55,703 nucleotides of DNA from Avibacterium gallinarum. GTDB taxonomy: Bacteria; Pseudomonadota; Gammaproteobacteria; Enterobacterales; Pasteurellaceae. A program made the position numbers and the translations under genes. Positions 35,012-45,248 of the stretch are shown here, one piece after another. Below the pieces are notes generated by a model. It was given only the letters and a program-made list of their open reading frames with translations, was not told the DNA's origin and did not search any database. Every line of letters starts with the position of its first letter. Positions within the stretch are counted from its first letter, which is position 1. Where the stretch lies: NCBI RefSeq assembly GCF_002921135.1, contig NZ_PQVJ01000060.1, positions 1-55,703 of the forward strand, written 5' to 3'.

Positions 35012-35039
35012 TTACAATCTAGCTTGAACTAGGTATAAT
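35012..35039 (+). promoter_or_regulatory. Predicted promoter of pgk
   Basis: TTACAA (35012-35017) and TATAAT (35034-35039) are spaced 16 bp, about 45 bp before the pgk start, with GAGGG as ribosome site. The match to the sigma-70 consensus is good at -10 and moderate at -35. Confidence 0.5.
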
Positions 35040-35084
35040 GCGAGCAGTTCTATTTATTTTTAAACTATATAAAGAGGGTAAATT

Positions 35085-36254
35085 ATGTCAGTAATTAAAA
35101 TGACCGACCTAGATTTAGCAGGTAAACGCGTATTTATTCGTGCAGACCTGAATGTGCCAGTAAAAGACGGCAAAGTAACGTCTGATGCGCGTATTCAAGC
35201 AACCATTCCAACCTTAAAACTCGCCCTTGAAAAAGGCGCGAAAGTGATGGTTACCTCTCACTTAGGTCGCCCAACCGAAGGCGAATTTAAACCTGAAGAT
35301 TCCCTCCAACCTGTGGTTGATTATTTAAAAGACGCAGGTTTTAATGTGCGTTTAGCGCGTGATTATTTAGACGGCGTAGAAGTGAATGACGGTGAAATCG
35401 TTGTACTTGAAAACGTGCGTATCAACAAAGGTGAAAAGAAAAACGATCCAGAATTAGGTAAAAAATACGCCGCACTTTGCGATGTCTTTGTTATGGACGC
35501 TTTTGGTACAGCACACCGTGCGCAAGCTTCAACCTATGGTGTAGCAGAATTTGCACCAATCGCTTGTGCAGGCCCATTATTAGCGGCGGAATTAGATGCC
35601 TTAGGCAAAGCGTTAAAAGAGCCACAACGTCCAATGTTAGCTATTGTGGGTGGGTCAAAAGTATCAACCAAATTAACCGTGTTAGATTCCCTTTCTAAAG
35701 TAGCAGATCAACTGATTGTCGGTGGCGGTATCGCGAACACCTTTATCGCTGCAGAAGGCAAAGATGTGGGTAAATCTTTATACGAAGCAGATTTAATCCC
35801 TGAAGCACAACGCTTAGCAAAAGCAACACAAATCCCAGTGCCAACAGATGTGCGTGTAGGCTTAGAATTCTCTGAAACTGCGCCAGCGATTGAAAAGTCT
35901 GTTGATGATGTGAAAGCCGATGAATCCATTTTTGATATTGGCGAAAAATCCGCAGAAGAATTAGCCAACATTATCCGCAAAGCAAAAACTATTCTTTGGA
36001 ATGGCCCAGTAGGCGTGTTTGAATTCCCGAATTTCCGTAACGGGACAAAAGTCGTGGCAGATGCCATTGTAGAAGCAACACAAAACGGTGCATTCTCTAT
36101 TGCAGGCGGCGGTGATACCCTTGCAGCGATCGATCTTTTTGGCATCAAAGATAAAATTTCTTACATCTCAACAGGTGGCGGTGCATTCTTAGAATTCGTA
36201 GAAGGCAAAGTATTACCAGCCGTTGAAATCTTAGAAAAACGTGCGAAAAACTAA
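35085..36254 (+). CDS. pgk: Phosphoglycerate kinase
   Basis: Pgk transfers phosphate between 1,3-bisphosphoglycerate and ADP in glycolysis. Signatures are [48 protein letters not shown] and the nucleotide-binding end [14 protein letters not shown]. The length is 389. GAGGG precedes the ATG. fbaA follows 80 bp downstream on the same strand, the usual glycolytic pair. Confidence 0.97.
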   Translation: MSVIKMTDLDLAGKRVFIRADLNVPVKDGKVTSDARIQATIPTLKLALEKGAKVMVTSHLGRPTEGEFKPEDSLQPVVDYLKDAGFNVRLARDYLDGVEVNDGEIVVLENVRINKGEKKNDPELGKKYAALCDVFVMDAFGTAHRAQASTYGVAEFAPIACAGPLLAAELDALGKALKEPQRPMLAIVGGSKVSTKLTVLDSLSKVADQLIVGGGIANTFIAAEGKDVGKSLYEADLIPEAQRLAKATQIPVPTDVRVGLEFSETAPAIEKSVDDVKADESIFDIGEKSAEELANIIRKAKTILWNGPVGVFEFPNFRNGTKVVADAIVEATQNGAFSIAGGGDTLAAIDLFGIKDKISYISTGGGAFLEFVEGKVLPAVEILEKRAKN

Positions 36255-36334
36255 TTAAATGATATTGGGCGTAGCTTGTGCAGTACGCCCTTTTCATACG
36301 GAAATCTCTTAACATAACAATAGGAAACAGAAAA

Positions 36335-37414
36335 ATGGCAAAATTATTAGACATCGTAAAACCGGGTGTGTTAACAGGTGATGATGTACAAAAAGTTTTC
36401 AACTATGCAAAAGAACACAATTTCGCAATCCCAGCAGTAAACTGCGTGGGTACAGACTCTGTGAATGCCGTATTAGAAACCGCAGCACGCGTTAAAGCAC
36501 CTGTAATTATCCAGTTCTCTAACGGCGGTGCGCAATTCTACGCTGGGAAAGGCATTAAACCAGCAAGCGGCGCGCGTCCTGATGTATTAGGTGCGATTGC
36601 AGGGGCAAAACACGTTCACGAATTAGCTGCTGAATACGGTGTGCCAGTGATTCTTCACACTGACCACGCGGCGAAAAAATTATTACCTTGGATTGACGGC
36701 TTATTAGAAGCGGGTGAAAAACATTTCGCAGAAACAGGTAAACCACTTTTCTCATCACATATGATCGACCTTTCTGAAGAGCCAATGGAAGAAAATATGG
36801 CGATCTGCCGTGAATACCTTGCGCGTATGAGCAAAATGGGTATGACCCTTGAAATTGAAATCGGTATCACTGGTGGGGAAGAAGACGGCGTAGATAACTC
36901 TGATGTTGATGAATCTCGTTTATATACTCAACCTGAAGACGTACTTTACGTTTACGATCAATTAAACCCAGTAAGCCCACGTTTCACCATTGCTGCGGCA
37001 TTTGGTAACGTACACGGTGTTTACAAACCAGGTAACGTGAAATTAAAACCTTCAATTTTAGGTGCATCACAAGAGTTCGTTTCTAAAGAACGTGGTCTTC
37101 CACCAAAATCATTAGATTTCGTTTTCCACGGCGGTTCTGGTTCATCAACTGAAGAAATCCGTGAAGCAATCAGCTACGGCGCAGTGAAAATGAACATTGA
37201 TACAGATACACAATGGGCAGCTTGGGAAGGTATCTTAAACTTCTACAAAGCAAACGAAGCTTATCTTCAAGGTCAGCTTGGTAACCCTGAAGGTGAAGAC
37301 GCACCAAACAAAAAATACTACGATCCGCGTGTTTGGTTACGCAAATCTGAAGAATCAATGTCTAAACGCTTAGAAAAATCTTTCCAAGATTTAAATTGCG
37401 TTGATGTTTTATAA
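36335..37414 (+). CDS. fbaA: Class II fructose-bisphosphate aldolase
   Basis: The enzyme splits fructose 1,6-bisphosphate to DHAP and glyceraldehyde 3-phosphate using zinc. YGVPVILHTDHAAKKLLPWI, LEIEIGITGGEEDGVDN, AFGNVHGVYKPGN and VFHGGSGSSTEEI carry the metal and substrate ligands. I start at MAKLLDIVKPG, preceded by AATAGGAAACAG; the longer frame is unsupported. The product is 359 residues, the E. coli length. A clean terminator follows. Confidence 0.97.
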   Translation: MAKLLDIVKPGVLTGDDVQKVFNYAKEHNFAIPAVNCVGTDSVNAVLETAARVKAPVIIQFSNGGAQFYAGKGIKPASGARPDVLGAIAGAKHVHELAAEYGVPVILHTDHAAKKLLPWIDGLLEAGEKHFAETGKPLFSSHMIDLSEEPMEENMAICREYLARMSKMGMTLEIEIGITGGEEDGVDNSDVDESRLYTQPEDVLYVYDQLNPVSPRFTIAAAFGNVHGVYKPGNVKLKPSILGASQEFVSKERGLPPKSLDFVFHGGSGSSTEEIREAISYGAVKMNIDTDTQWAAWEGILNFYKANEAYLQGQLGNPEGEDAPNKKYYDPRVWLRKSEESMSKRLEKSFQDLNCVDVL

Positions 37415-37451
37415 TAAAAAACAGCAATAATTTAGACTGCACTTTGTACTA

Positions 37452-37474
37452 AAAGCCTGCATAATGCAGGCTTT
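37452..37474 (+). terminator. fbaA terminator
   Basis: AAAGCCTGC-ATAAT-GCAGGCTTT is a perfect 9-bp stem followed by T/A-rich sequence, 38 bp after the fbaA stop. Confidence 0.85.
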
Positions 37475-37679
37475 ATTACTATACAAAATATCACCACAAA
37501 AAGTAATAAACTATTCACTCTAAAAGTTCTCTCTATTCTGGATAGCATTCTCTAAAATAATAAGAAATCAATATGAAATATTTTAAATTGCGTTATTCTT
37601 TTACAAAAAATAAGCTAAGATATTCATGATCACTTTAAAGTACTTATTTTTAAATTGTACCAAAATTCAAGGAAAATCA

Positions 37680-39032
37680 ATGATAGATACTAAAGAGCCT
37701 AAGGTTATAATTTCTAAAATAGAAGATTTATTGAATAAAGAGCTGACTCTACCTAATTATCAACGTCCCTATAAATGGGAAACTTATCATGTGCAGCAAT
37801 TGTTAAATGATTTGTTGAACCATTTTGAACAAAATCAGACTTATCGGATTGGCACAGTAGTCTTACATCAATATGATAGCAGAAATGATATTGTTGATGG
37901 GCAGCAGCGTTTAACTACATTGACTCTATTATTGTATTGTTTAAAACTAAAAGAAGCTGAACAAAAATTACAGTTATTAGATCAAGAATATCCACATACC
38001 ATTAGCCAAAAAAATCTAATTCAAAATTATAATTTTATTAGAGACTTTTTAAAAGAAAATACGGATATTGATAAAGAAGGCTTTAAAAAATACATTTTAT
38101 CAATCTGCGAAATGGTTTGTGTAGAATTAAATAATTTAGATGAAGCTTTTCAATTTTTTGATTCACAAAATGCACGCGGTAAATCACTAGAATCCTATGA
38201 TTTACTTAAAGCCTATCATCTGAGAGCTATGCGAGGGAAACCAGAGGATCGCATTTATCACTGTGTTTCAGAATGGGAACAAGCCGCTCTCGCAGATGAA
38301 CACACGCCTAATTTACACAAAATTATCAATCAAATACTTTTCAGGCTACGTGCATGGCAAATCGGGCAAAGTGGCGAACATTTTACCAGCAATAAATTAA
38401 CTATTTTTAAAGGTGTTTCCGAAACTTCCTCTTATCCTTATATACAGACTATTTTAGCTTATCAAGCATTAGAAAAATTTACCTCAGTCAGCCCTTTTTT
38501 ATTTCACTCACAATTTACCCAACCCAACTTTCAGTCCAAGCAAACCATTATTGATGGGGAATATTTTTTTCGATACATCGAACATTATCGAAAAATATAC
38601 AATCAATTATTTAATAAAGAAACGGGGCTATTGTGTGAAATCAGAGAAGTGAATGGTATTGACTTAGGTACAAACTTAATCAATTTTTTAGACAATCATC
38701 AAGGAGCTTATCGTACGGGAGACCGCTATTTACGCAGTTTATTTGAGTGCTTAGTATTAGCTTATTTTGATAAATTTGGTGAGGAACGATTGAATGCCTT
38801 TGTTAATAAAGCGTTTATTTGGGTATATCGAATACGCATTGAATGGCAACGCATTACTTTTGCGACAATTGATAATGCTGCAACGGAGAGAAATAGCCTA
38901 TTAACTTATTTAGAACATAGCTACACACCAGAAAATGTTATGCTATTTAACAATCTGACTATTCAAAATATTAAATTTGAAAATATTGATAAAAAAATTA
39001 AAGAAATTTTAGGTATTGAGAATAAAGAGTAA
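37680..39032 (+). CDS. DUF262 protein (GmrS-like), first gene of a putative restriction pair
   Basis: The 450-residue protein starts at the ATG after CAAGGAAAATCA. It has a DUF262 domain: LTLPNYQRPYKWETYHVQQL, RIGTVVLHQYDSRNDIVDGQ with QQRLTTLTLLLY (the conserved DGQQRLTT nucleotide motif), and FFDSQNARGKSLESYDLLKA. No nuclease motif is seen in its C-terminal half. DUF262 proteins include GmrS, the NTPase half of type IV enzymes that cut modified DNA. The gene is AT-rich, free of USS, and 5 bp from the next gene. Confidence 0.85.
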   Translation: MIDTKEPKVIISKIEDLLNKELTLPNYQRPYKWETYHVQQLLNDLLNHFEQNQTYRIGTVVLHQYDSRNDIVDGQQRLTTLTLLLYCLKLKEAEQKLQLLDQEYPHTISQKNLIQNYNFIRDFLKENTDIDKEGFKKYILSICEMVCVELNNLDEAFQFFDSQNARGKSLESYDLLKAYHLRAMRGKPEDRIYHCVSEWEQAALADEHTPNLHKIINQILFRLRAWQIGQSGEHFTSNKLTIFKGVSETSSYPYIQTILAYQALEKFTSVSPFLFHSQFTQPNFQSKQTIIDGEYFFRYIEHYRKIYNQLFNKETGLLCEIREVNGIDLGTNLINFLDNHQGAYRTGDRYLRSLFECLVLAYFDKFGEERLNAFVNKAFIWVYRIRIEWQRITFATIDNAATERNSLLTYLEHSYTPENVMLFNNLTIQNIKFENIDKKIKEILGIENKE

Positions 39033-39037
39033 GCAAA

Positions 39038-40948
39038 ATGAGCCAAGAAAAAACACAAATTAAAATACTGACTATTACAAACCTATTGTGTGAAGATAAT
39101 TATATTATCCCCATTTATCAACGTAATTACGCTTGGGGCGACAAAGAAATTGAAGAGTTATTGACTGATTTAGTTAAAGCCTATGAACGAAAGGTGCAAG
39201 ACTATTATGTTGGCAGTTTGGTTGTTTATTGTCGAAAAGATAATAAATTTGAAGTTATTGATGGACAACAGCGTTTAACCACATTCACCTTAATTAAAGC
39301 GTTTTTATTGCAAAACAAACTGACTGATATCTTATTTGCTGGACGCAATCTTTCATTTGAATACCGTGATGAATCCAATAAAGCATTGGATAGTTTGCAG
39401 CAACCTGAAAATCTACCGTGGAATTTTAAGGACGCGATGCAATCTATTAAACGACATTGGAATAATTTGGTTAAGGCTGAAAATATTAATTTAAAAGATT
39501 TTATTCTGTTTATTTTAAATAATGTGAAAATTATCCGTACAGAAGTCCCGCCAAAAACCGATTTGAATCATTATTTTGAGATAATGAATACACGAGGTGA
39601 ACAATTAGAAAAACACGAAATTTTAAAAGCCCGTTTTATGAGCCACTTAGCTGATTTATCTTCCTCTAGAGCTCATAAAAATACAGCATTTTTTCAGGTA
39701 ACTCTTGCCAATATTTGGGATGCATGTTCGGACATGAATCGCTATGTGGTTATGGGATTTAAGCCTAAAATTAGAAAACAAATTTTTGGCGATGATTGGC
39801 AACAAATACAGCTTAAAGATTTTGATGAAATTGCAAACGTTTTTGAGCAAAATGAAGCCAGTAATACACAAACATCCTCTGAAACTTCTGGAATAGAAGA
39901 TAGTAATAAGAAATTTACTATGAAAAATATTATTGATAATAACGTAGAAATAGGAGAGGTTACCAAGGAAGAAGAAACTTCTGAACGATTTAATCCAGTG
40001 ATTGATTTTCCTAATTTTTTGCTACACGTTTTGCGTATTTATCTGGACAATGATTTACAACAGGCACGGGAGATTGCATTAGATGAAAAAACTTTGCTAG
40101 ACAGTTTTAAAGTTGAAGATTTTGATCTTGATAAAATTAAAAACTTTGCTTACCTACTATTAAAATGTCGTTATCTATTTGATTGCTATGTTATTAAATC
40201 GGATAATAGCAAAGAATATGATAATTGGTCATTATTAAAAATCCAGCCACAAACAAATAAAAAAAGTAGCTATCAATATAATAATAGTTTTGGTGATACA
40301 GAAGAACAGAAAAAGATAGTTATGCTGCTATCTATGTTCCATGTTTCGCTCCCATCACGAAATTATAAAAACTGGCTGTATGCAGTGTTACGTTGGTTAT
40401 ATCAGAATATGGATATAGCCCCTGTGCCCTATATTTCATTTTTAGAAAATTTAAGCGACAAGTATTATTTTGGTTATTATGGTGAAAATAAGGATTTCTT
40501 TGATTTAATCACTCAAGATGAGAAAGCACTCAATATTACAGCAAATTCAGCAAAAGACGAAATATTAAATTCAGGAGCAAGGGTACCGAATTTTATTTTT
40601 AACCGCTTAGATTATTTATTGTGGAAAAATAAAAAGGGGAAATACCAAAACTTTGCATTTACTTTTCGCAGTTCAGTGGAACATTTTTATCCGCAAACGC
40701 CAGTGAATGGTGAGTTTTTAGATAATAACACCTTGCATTCTTTTGGGAATTTATGTTTGATTTCATCAAGTATGAATGCTAAATTTTCTAATAATATGCC
40801 TAAAGCAAAGGTTGAAAATTTTGGTAAAAATCAAAATTTAAGTTTAAAACTATCTCTAATGATGGATATACAAGGATGGAATAAAGAAACAATAGCGCAT
40901 CATGGAAAAGAGATGATTGATATGTTAAACAAGAAAACTGCGTCCTAA
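39038..40948 (+). CDS. DUF262-DUF1524 protein (GmrSD-like NTPase/HNH nuclease)
   Basis: The 636 residues begin with a DUF262 domain (YIIPIYQRNYAWGDKEIEEL, YYVGSLVVYC, VIDGQQRLTTFTLIKAF, FEIMNTRGEQLEKHEILKAR). They end with a DUF1524-type region: SSVEHFYPQTPVNGEFLD and LHSFGNLCLISSSMNAKFSN, which fits the EH-x-PQ and GN-L-S-N pattern of GmrD/SspE-type His-Me finger nucleases. About residues 270-330 are an acidic low-complexity linker. With the preceding DUF262 gene it forms a candidate modified-DNA restriction system. No other partner gene is seen. Confidence 0.85.
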   Translation: MSQEKTQIKILTITNLLCEDNYIIPIYQRNYAWGDKEIEELLTDLVKAYERKVQDYYVGSLVVYCRKDNKFEVIDGQQRLTTFTLIKAFLLQNKLTDILFAGRNLSFEYRDESNKALDSLQQPENLPWNFKDAMQSIKRHWNNLVKAENINLKDFILFILNNVKIIRTEVPPKTDLNHYFEIMNTRGEQLEKHEILKARFMSHLADLSSSRAHKNTAFFQVTLANIWDACSDMNRYVVMGFKPKIRKQIFGDDWQQIQLKDFDEIANVFEQNEASNTQTSSETSGIEDSNKKFTMKNIIDNNVEIGEVTKEEETSERFNPVIDFPNFLLHVLRIYLDNDLQQAREIALDEKTLLDSFKVEDFDLDKIKNFAYLLLKCRYLFDCYVIKSDNSKEYDNWSLLKIQPQTNKKSSYQYNNSFGDTEEQKKIVMLLSMFHVSLPSRNYKNWLYAVLRWLYQNMDIAPVPYISFLENLSDKYYFGYYGENKDFFDLITQDEKALNITANSAKDEILNSGARVPNFIFNRLDYLLWKNKKGKYQNFAFTFRSSVEHFYPQTPVNGEFLDNNTLHSFGNLCLISSSMNAKFSNNMPKAKVENFGKNQNLSLKLSLMMDIQGWNKETIAHHGKEMIDMLNKKTAS

Positions 40949-41222
40949 AATAGAAATCATCATTTTGATGAAATAAAAACCATTATTCAAAGGAAACAGA
41001 AAAACTCAAAATTTTTGCACCGCACTTTTATTTTCTATTAAAAATAGAAAGAACGATTACACACAGCCCTTATCCTTAAGTGCGGTCGAAAAATCACAAA
41101 TTTTTCTGTGGAATAGAAACAGGCACTTAATAAGTATAAGGCATCAAGGATAGAATGAAAAAAGCACTGGGTTACCCCAATGCCTTTCAAAAAATACACA
41201 AATTTTACACCGCACTTTTTTA
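40949..41222. other. USS-rich intergenic region before dgkA
   Basis: About 270 bp without a gene. Three USS-like cores lie at about 41021 (inverted), 41079 (direct) and 41211 (inverted). The last follows the dgkA stop. USS sites resume here immediately after the USS-free DUF262 pair, marking the right edge of that insert. Confidence 0.5.
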
Positions 41223-41579
41223 TTAGAAAAAAAGGATAGCTCCCCAGGTTAGTGCAACGATAATCAACGTGACAAACACGGCGGCTGAGCCTTGATCTTT
41301 TGCGCGTCCTGAAAGCTCGTGATGTTCCGTGCCAATGCGATCCACCACGGCTTCAACCGCGCTGTTAAGCAACTCTACCGCTAACACTAATAACACTGAA
41401 CCAATCATCAAGATCAATTCGATTTTATCGTCAGCCAAGAAAAACGCCAAAGGGATTAAAATGCACGCACAAAATACTTCGTGGCGAAAGGCGGTTTCGT
41501 TTTTGAAAGCACTTTTTAAGCCTTGCATTGAATAGCCTGTGGATTTGATTAAATGGGTCAAGCCCGTTGTTTTTTCCAA
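41223..41579 (-). CDS. dgkA: Diacylglycerol kinase
   Basis: A 118-residue inner-membrane enzyme with three membrane segments that phosphorylates diacylglycerol. The signatures ELLNSAVEAVVDRIGTEHHE and LSGRAKDQGSAAV contain the catalytic and metal-binding glutamates. The length and sequence are standard. It is downstream of relA on the same strand but 108 bp away and probably separate. Confidence 0.96.
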   Translation of the reverse strand: MEKTTGLTHLIKSTGYSMQGLKSAFKNETAFRHEVFCACILIPLAFFLADDKIELILMIGSVLLVLAVELLNSAVEAVVDRIGTEHHELSGRAKDQGSAAVFVTLIIVALTWGAILFF

Positions 41580-41686
41580 TTTTCTTTCCTTATTAACTTA
41601 TTGAATGGGATAACTTAATTTTTCGCTTTAATCGCAACAAAATGACACGAAAAACCACCGCACTTATTTTTTCTTAAAACATTTTC

Positions 41687-43915
41687 TTATAAACGTTTTG
41701 CTTCGATCACATCATCTAATTTTGCTAAGCGGGCAAGGATTTTACTCAGCATTTGCACGTTGTTTAGCTCAATTTCCATATCCATCGTGGCGATTTGTTT
41801 TTTCGTATCCGTACGGCTTGATACGCCTAGCACGCTGATCTTTTCATTAGCCAACACGGTGGTAATATCACGCAACAAGCCGTGGCGATCGCTGGCGATA
41901 ATGCGAATACTAATGCGGAAACCGCTGGCATAGCTCTCGCCCCACACGGATTCCACCACGCGTTCTGGGTGGCTGGCTTGCAATTCTAAAAACTGTTCGC
42001 AATCACTGCGGTGGATAGAAATGCCACGCCCCATTGTGATGTAGCCCACAATGTCATCACCGGGAATTGGCTGGCAACAGCGCGCAATGTGGTGCATTAA
42101 GTTGCCCACGCCTTCTACGATCACATAGCCTTTTGACTCATTTTTTTGCGCAGAATTCACCGCACTTTTCTGTGCAACGTGGCGTAAAATCTGTTCATCG
42201 GTTTCTTGTGGCGTGGTTTTAATCAGTTTGCTTTGCAAAAAGTTAATCAGCTGATTAAGGCGAATATCGCCGCCGCCAATGCCCGCATACAAATCTTCTA
42301 AATTTTTCAGATTGTAACGCGGCAAGGCATACTGCTCCACTTGCTTGAGTGCAATGCCTAAACGTGCAATTTCATTTTCCAACAGCTCTTTACCCGCTGG
42401 AATATTTTTATCACGATCTAATTTCTTAAACCACGCCGCAATTTTGGCGCGCGATTTGCTGGTGTTGGTGAAGCCTAAATTCGGATTAAGCCAATCTCGG
42501 CTTGGGTTTGGCGTTTTTTGCGTGATGATTTCAATTTGATCGCCCATTTGCAGCTGATAAGTAAAGGGCACAATGCGTCCGCCCACTTTCGCGCCAATGC
42601 AACGATGCCCGATTTCACTATGAATGGCATAAGCAAAATCCAACGGCGTTGAGCCAGTTGGCAGGTCGATCACTTCGCCTTTTGGGGTAAACACATAAAC
42701 CCGATCATCAAACACTTGGCTGCGTAACTCGGCAATCACTTCGCCAGAATCGGTAATATCATCTTGCCACGCTAATAATTTACGCAACCACGCAATTTTA
42801 TCTTCATAGGCAGAACGCCCTGTTACGCCCTCTTTATATTTCCAGTGCGCCGCCACGCCAAGCTCGGCATCATCGTGCATTTGTTGGGTACGAATTTGCA
42901 CTTCCACGGGTTTACCGCCTTTGCCCAACACCACGGTATGAATGGATTGATAGCCGTTCGGTTTCGGGTTTGCCACATAATCATCAAATTCTTTCGGTAA
43001 ATGTTTAAAGTGGGTATGCACAATGCCAAGGGCAGAATAACAATCTTGCAGCTTTTGGACGATCACACGCACCGCGCGAACATCATATAAATCACTAAAT
43101 TCTAAGTGTTTTTTCTGCATTTTTCGCCAAATGCTATAAATATGTTTCGGGCGGCCATACACTTCCACTTGATCAATATTTTCTTGTAAATAGCGGGTGA
43201 GATCTGCCACAAAATCTGCAATATATTGCTCGCGATCTAAACGGCGTTCTTTCAGCAACTTGGCAATCATTCGATACTGTTCAGGGTGCAAATAGCGGAA
43301 GCAATAATCTTCCAACTCCCATTTCAGTTGCCCAATGCCTAAACGATTGGCAAGAGGCGCATAAATATTGGCACATTCTTTTGCTGCCAGCACTTTCTCT
43401 TCTTCCGAACAGCAATTTTCCGCATCACGCAAAAAGGCAATGCGTTCAGCCAGTTTGATAATCACGCAACGGAAATCGTCCACCATCGCCAACAGCATAC
43501 GGCGCACATTGTCCACTTGCAGGGAATTGGCAGAATGGCTCGCGTTTAACTGGCGAATGTTATCCATTTCCAGCACGCCTTTCACCAGCTTGCTAATCGC
43601 TGTACCAAAATCTTCGCTAATTTGCTCCAGCACAACAATATTATGGCTCACCACGGGATAAATCATTGCCGTGATCAGGCTCTCGCTATCCATATTCAGG
43701 CTGTGCAAAATCTCCACCATTTCCACCCCTGAAAATAGCGAACAATGCAGCTGCGGATTTTCCACCGTTTGGTGCTGCTGGATTTTATATTGCGAATAAT
43801 GCCAAGCCAGCACCAACTTCTCTGCCAGCTCAGAAGAAAGCCCCAAGCTTTCGCTCCATTGTTCAATCACAAAATCTTTCGGGTTAAGTAGGTGTGAACC
43901 TCGAACAGCAACCAT
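41687..43915 (-). CDS. relA: GTP pyrophosphokinase (ppGpp synthetase I)
   Basis: RelA makes (p)ppGpp on stalled ribosomes during amino-acid starvation. The 742 residues follow the family plan: N-terminal degenerate hydrolase domain (no intact HD pair; LITAMIYPVVSHN), synthetase domain with YGRPKHIYSIWRKM, YDVRAVRVIV and NPKPNGYQSIHTVVLG, then TGS (VYVFTPKGEVIDLPTGSTPL), zinc-finger and ACT domains. The gene follows rlmD by 16 bp in one operon, as in E. coli. Confidence 0.97.
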   Translation of the reverse strand: MVAVRGSHLLNPKDFVIEQWSESLGLSSELAEKLVLAWHYSQYKIQQHQTVENPQLHCSLFSGVEMVEILHSLNMDSESLITAMIYPVVSHNIVVLEQISEDFGTAISKLVKGVLEMDNIRQLNASHSANSLQVDNVRRMLLAMVDDFRCVIIKLAERIAFLRDAENCCSEEEKVLAAKECANIYAPLANRLGIGQLKWELEDYCFRYLHPEQYRMIAKLLKERRLDREQYIADFVADLTRYLQENIDQVEVYGRPKHIYSIWRKMQKKHLEFSDLYDVRAVRVIVQKLQDCYSALGIVHTHFKHLPKEFDDYVANPKPNGYQSIHTVVLGKGGKPVEVQIRTQQMHDDAELGVAAHWKYKEGVTGRSAYEDKIAWLRKLLAWQDDITDSGEVIAELRSQVFDDRVYVFTPKGEVIDLPTGSTPLDFAYAIHSEIGHRCIGAKVGGRIVPFTYQLQMGDQIEIITQKTPNPSRDWLNPNLGFTNTSKSRAKIAAWFKKLDRDKNIPAGKELLENEIARLGIALKQVEQYALPRYNLKNLEDLYAGIGGGDIRLNQLINFLQSKLIKTTPQETDEQILRHVAQKSAVNSAQKNESKGYVIVEGVGNLMHHIARCCQPIPGDDIVGYITMGRGISIHRSDCEQFLELQASHPERVVESVWGESYASGFRISIRIIASDRHGLLRDITTVLANEKISVLGVSSRTDTKKQIATMDMEIELNNVQMLSKILARLAKLDDVIEAKRL

Positions 43916-43931
43916 AACGCCTTCCTATTTA

Positions 43932-45245
43932 TTATTTCCGTTCAAAGAGAGTAATGCTCTCCAAATGCCCCGTATTTGGGAACATATCGATCATTGCCAC
44001 TTGGGTTAATTGATAGCCTGCTTGCAACAACATTTGTGCATCGCGCACGAGCGTTGCGGGATTACAAGACACATACAACACTTTTTCTGCCCGTAACTGA
44101 CACAAAAACGGCATTGCAAATGCTGCGCCCGTGCGTGGGGGATCGAGCAAAATTTTGCTAAATGCTTGGCTTGCCCATTGTTGTTCAGCAAAAGATTGTG
44201 CCAGATCGCCTTGATAAAATTGGACATTTTTACAGCCATTTCGTTCCGCATTTTGTGTCGCTTTCTGCACCATTTCCGCCACGCCTTCTACGCCCACCAC
44301 TTGCTTGGCTTGACGGCTTATAGGCAAGGTGAAATTACCCATTCCACAGAATAAATCCAGCACCTGATCTTGGGCATTTAACTCGAGCCAATCTAGTGCG
44401 GTGTCAATCATTGCTTGATTGAGTTGCGGATTAATCTGAATAAAATCACGCACATCAAAATGCAGCCGTTGCCCATTATTCAATTCATAATAAGGGCTTT
44501 CGCCATAAAGCTGCTGGATTTGTACATCATCTTGCACAAACAGCATTAAGCGCTCTTGGTGAGCAAACTCAAGCAACAAAGTGCGGTCGTTTTCCGCCAA
44601 ATTTTTTTGATGACGTAGCAATAATGCCACACCGTTATCCGCTCGCACCAGTTCAATATGGCCTAAATTTTTCGGGTTAGACCAGTTTTGCAAAAGTGCG
44701 GTGATTTTTGGTAACAAATGATTGAGTGGCGTTTCGATCACAAGGCAAGATTGCACTGGCTCAATATTTTGCGAATTTTTTTGCCTAAAGCCAATGCGCA
44801 GCCCCAGCTTTTTATCCCAATTTATACTCAAACGCAAACGGCGGCGATAATGCCATTGGCTACCCACAATTCGGGGCATTAAGGCGATAGGTTCAGCTTG
44901 CAATTTCGTTAAACGCTGAAATAAGGCGCGCTCTTTTGCCTCCCGTTGTATTGCCAAGGGAATATGCTGAGTTTGGCAGCCACCACATTTTGCATAATGA
45001 GCACAAGCAGGCTGCACACGCTGTGGGCTAGTTTGCAACCATTTTTTCGCGACCCCTTTGCCATATTGACGCTTTTCTTCCAACACTTCGACCTGCACGT
45101 TTTCATCAGGCAGCGCATTTTCGATAAACCACGTTTTACCTTGAATTTTCGCTACGCCTAGCCCTTGATAATCTAAATCTTGCACTTGCGCAGTAAAAGT
45201 GCGGTGGTTTTTTTCCACTTTTTTCGGGGAGTAAAGTAATGCCAT
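43932..45245 (-). CDS. rlmD: 23S rRNA (uracil-1939-C5)-methyltransferase
   Basis: An SAM-dependent RNA methyltransferase of 437 residues. The N-terminal TRAM domain is followed by the iron-sulfur motif CAHYAKCGGCQTQHI, the SAM site VLDLFCGMGNFTLP, LDPPRTGA and the catalytic VSCNPATLVRD. The gene lies 3 bp after recO and 16 bp before relA, so recO-rlmD-relA is probably co-transcribed. Confidence 0.96.
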   Translation of the reverse strand: MALLYSPKKVEKNHRTFTAQVQDLDYQGLGVAKIQGKTWFIENALPDENVQVEVLEEKRQYGKGVAKKWLQTSPQRVQPACAHYAKCGGCQTQHIPLAIQREAKERALFQRLTKLQAEPIALMPRIVGSQWHYRRRLRLSINWDKKLGLRIGFRQKNSQNIEPVQSCLVIETPLNHLLPKITALLQNWSNPKNLGHIELVRADNGVALLLRHQKNLAENDRTLLLEFAHQERLMLFVQDDVQIQQLYGESPYYELNNGQRLHFDVRDFIQINPQLNQAMIDTALDWLELNAQDQVLDLFCGMGNFTLPISRQAKQVVGVEGVAEMVQKATQNAERNGCKNVQFYQGDLAQSFAEQQWASQAFSKILLDPPRTGAAFAMPFLCQLRAEKVLYVSCNPATLVRDAQMLLQAGYQLTQVAMIDMFPNTGHLESITLFERK

Positions 45246-45248
45246 AGG

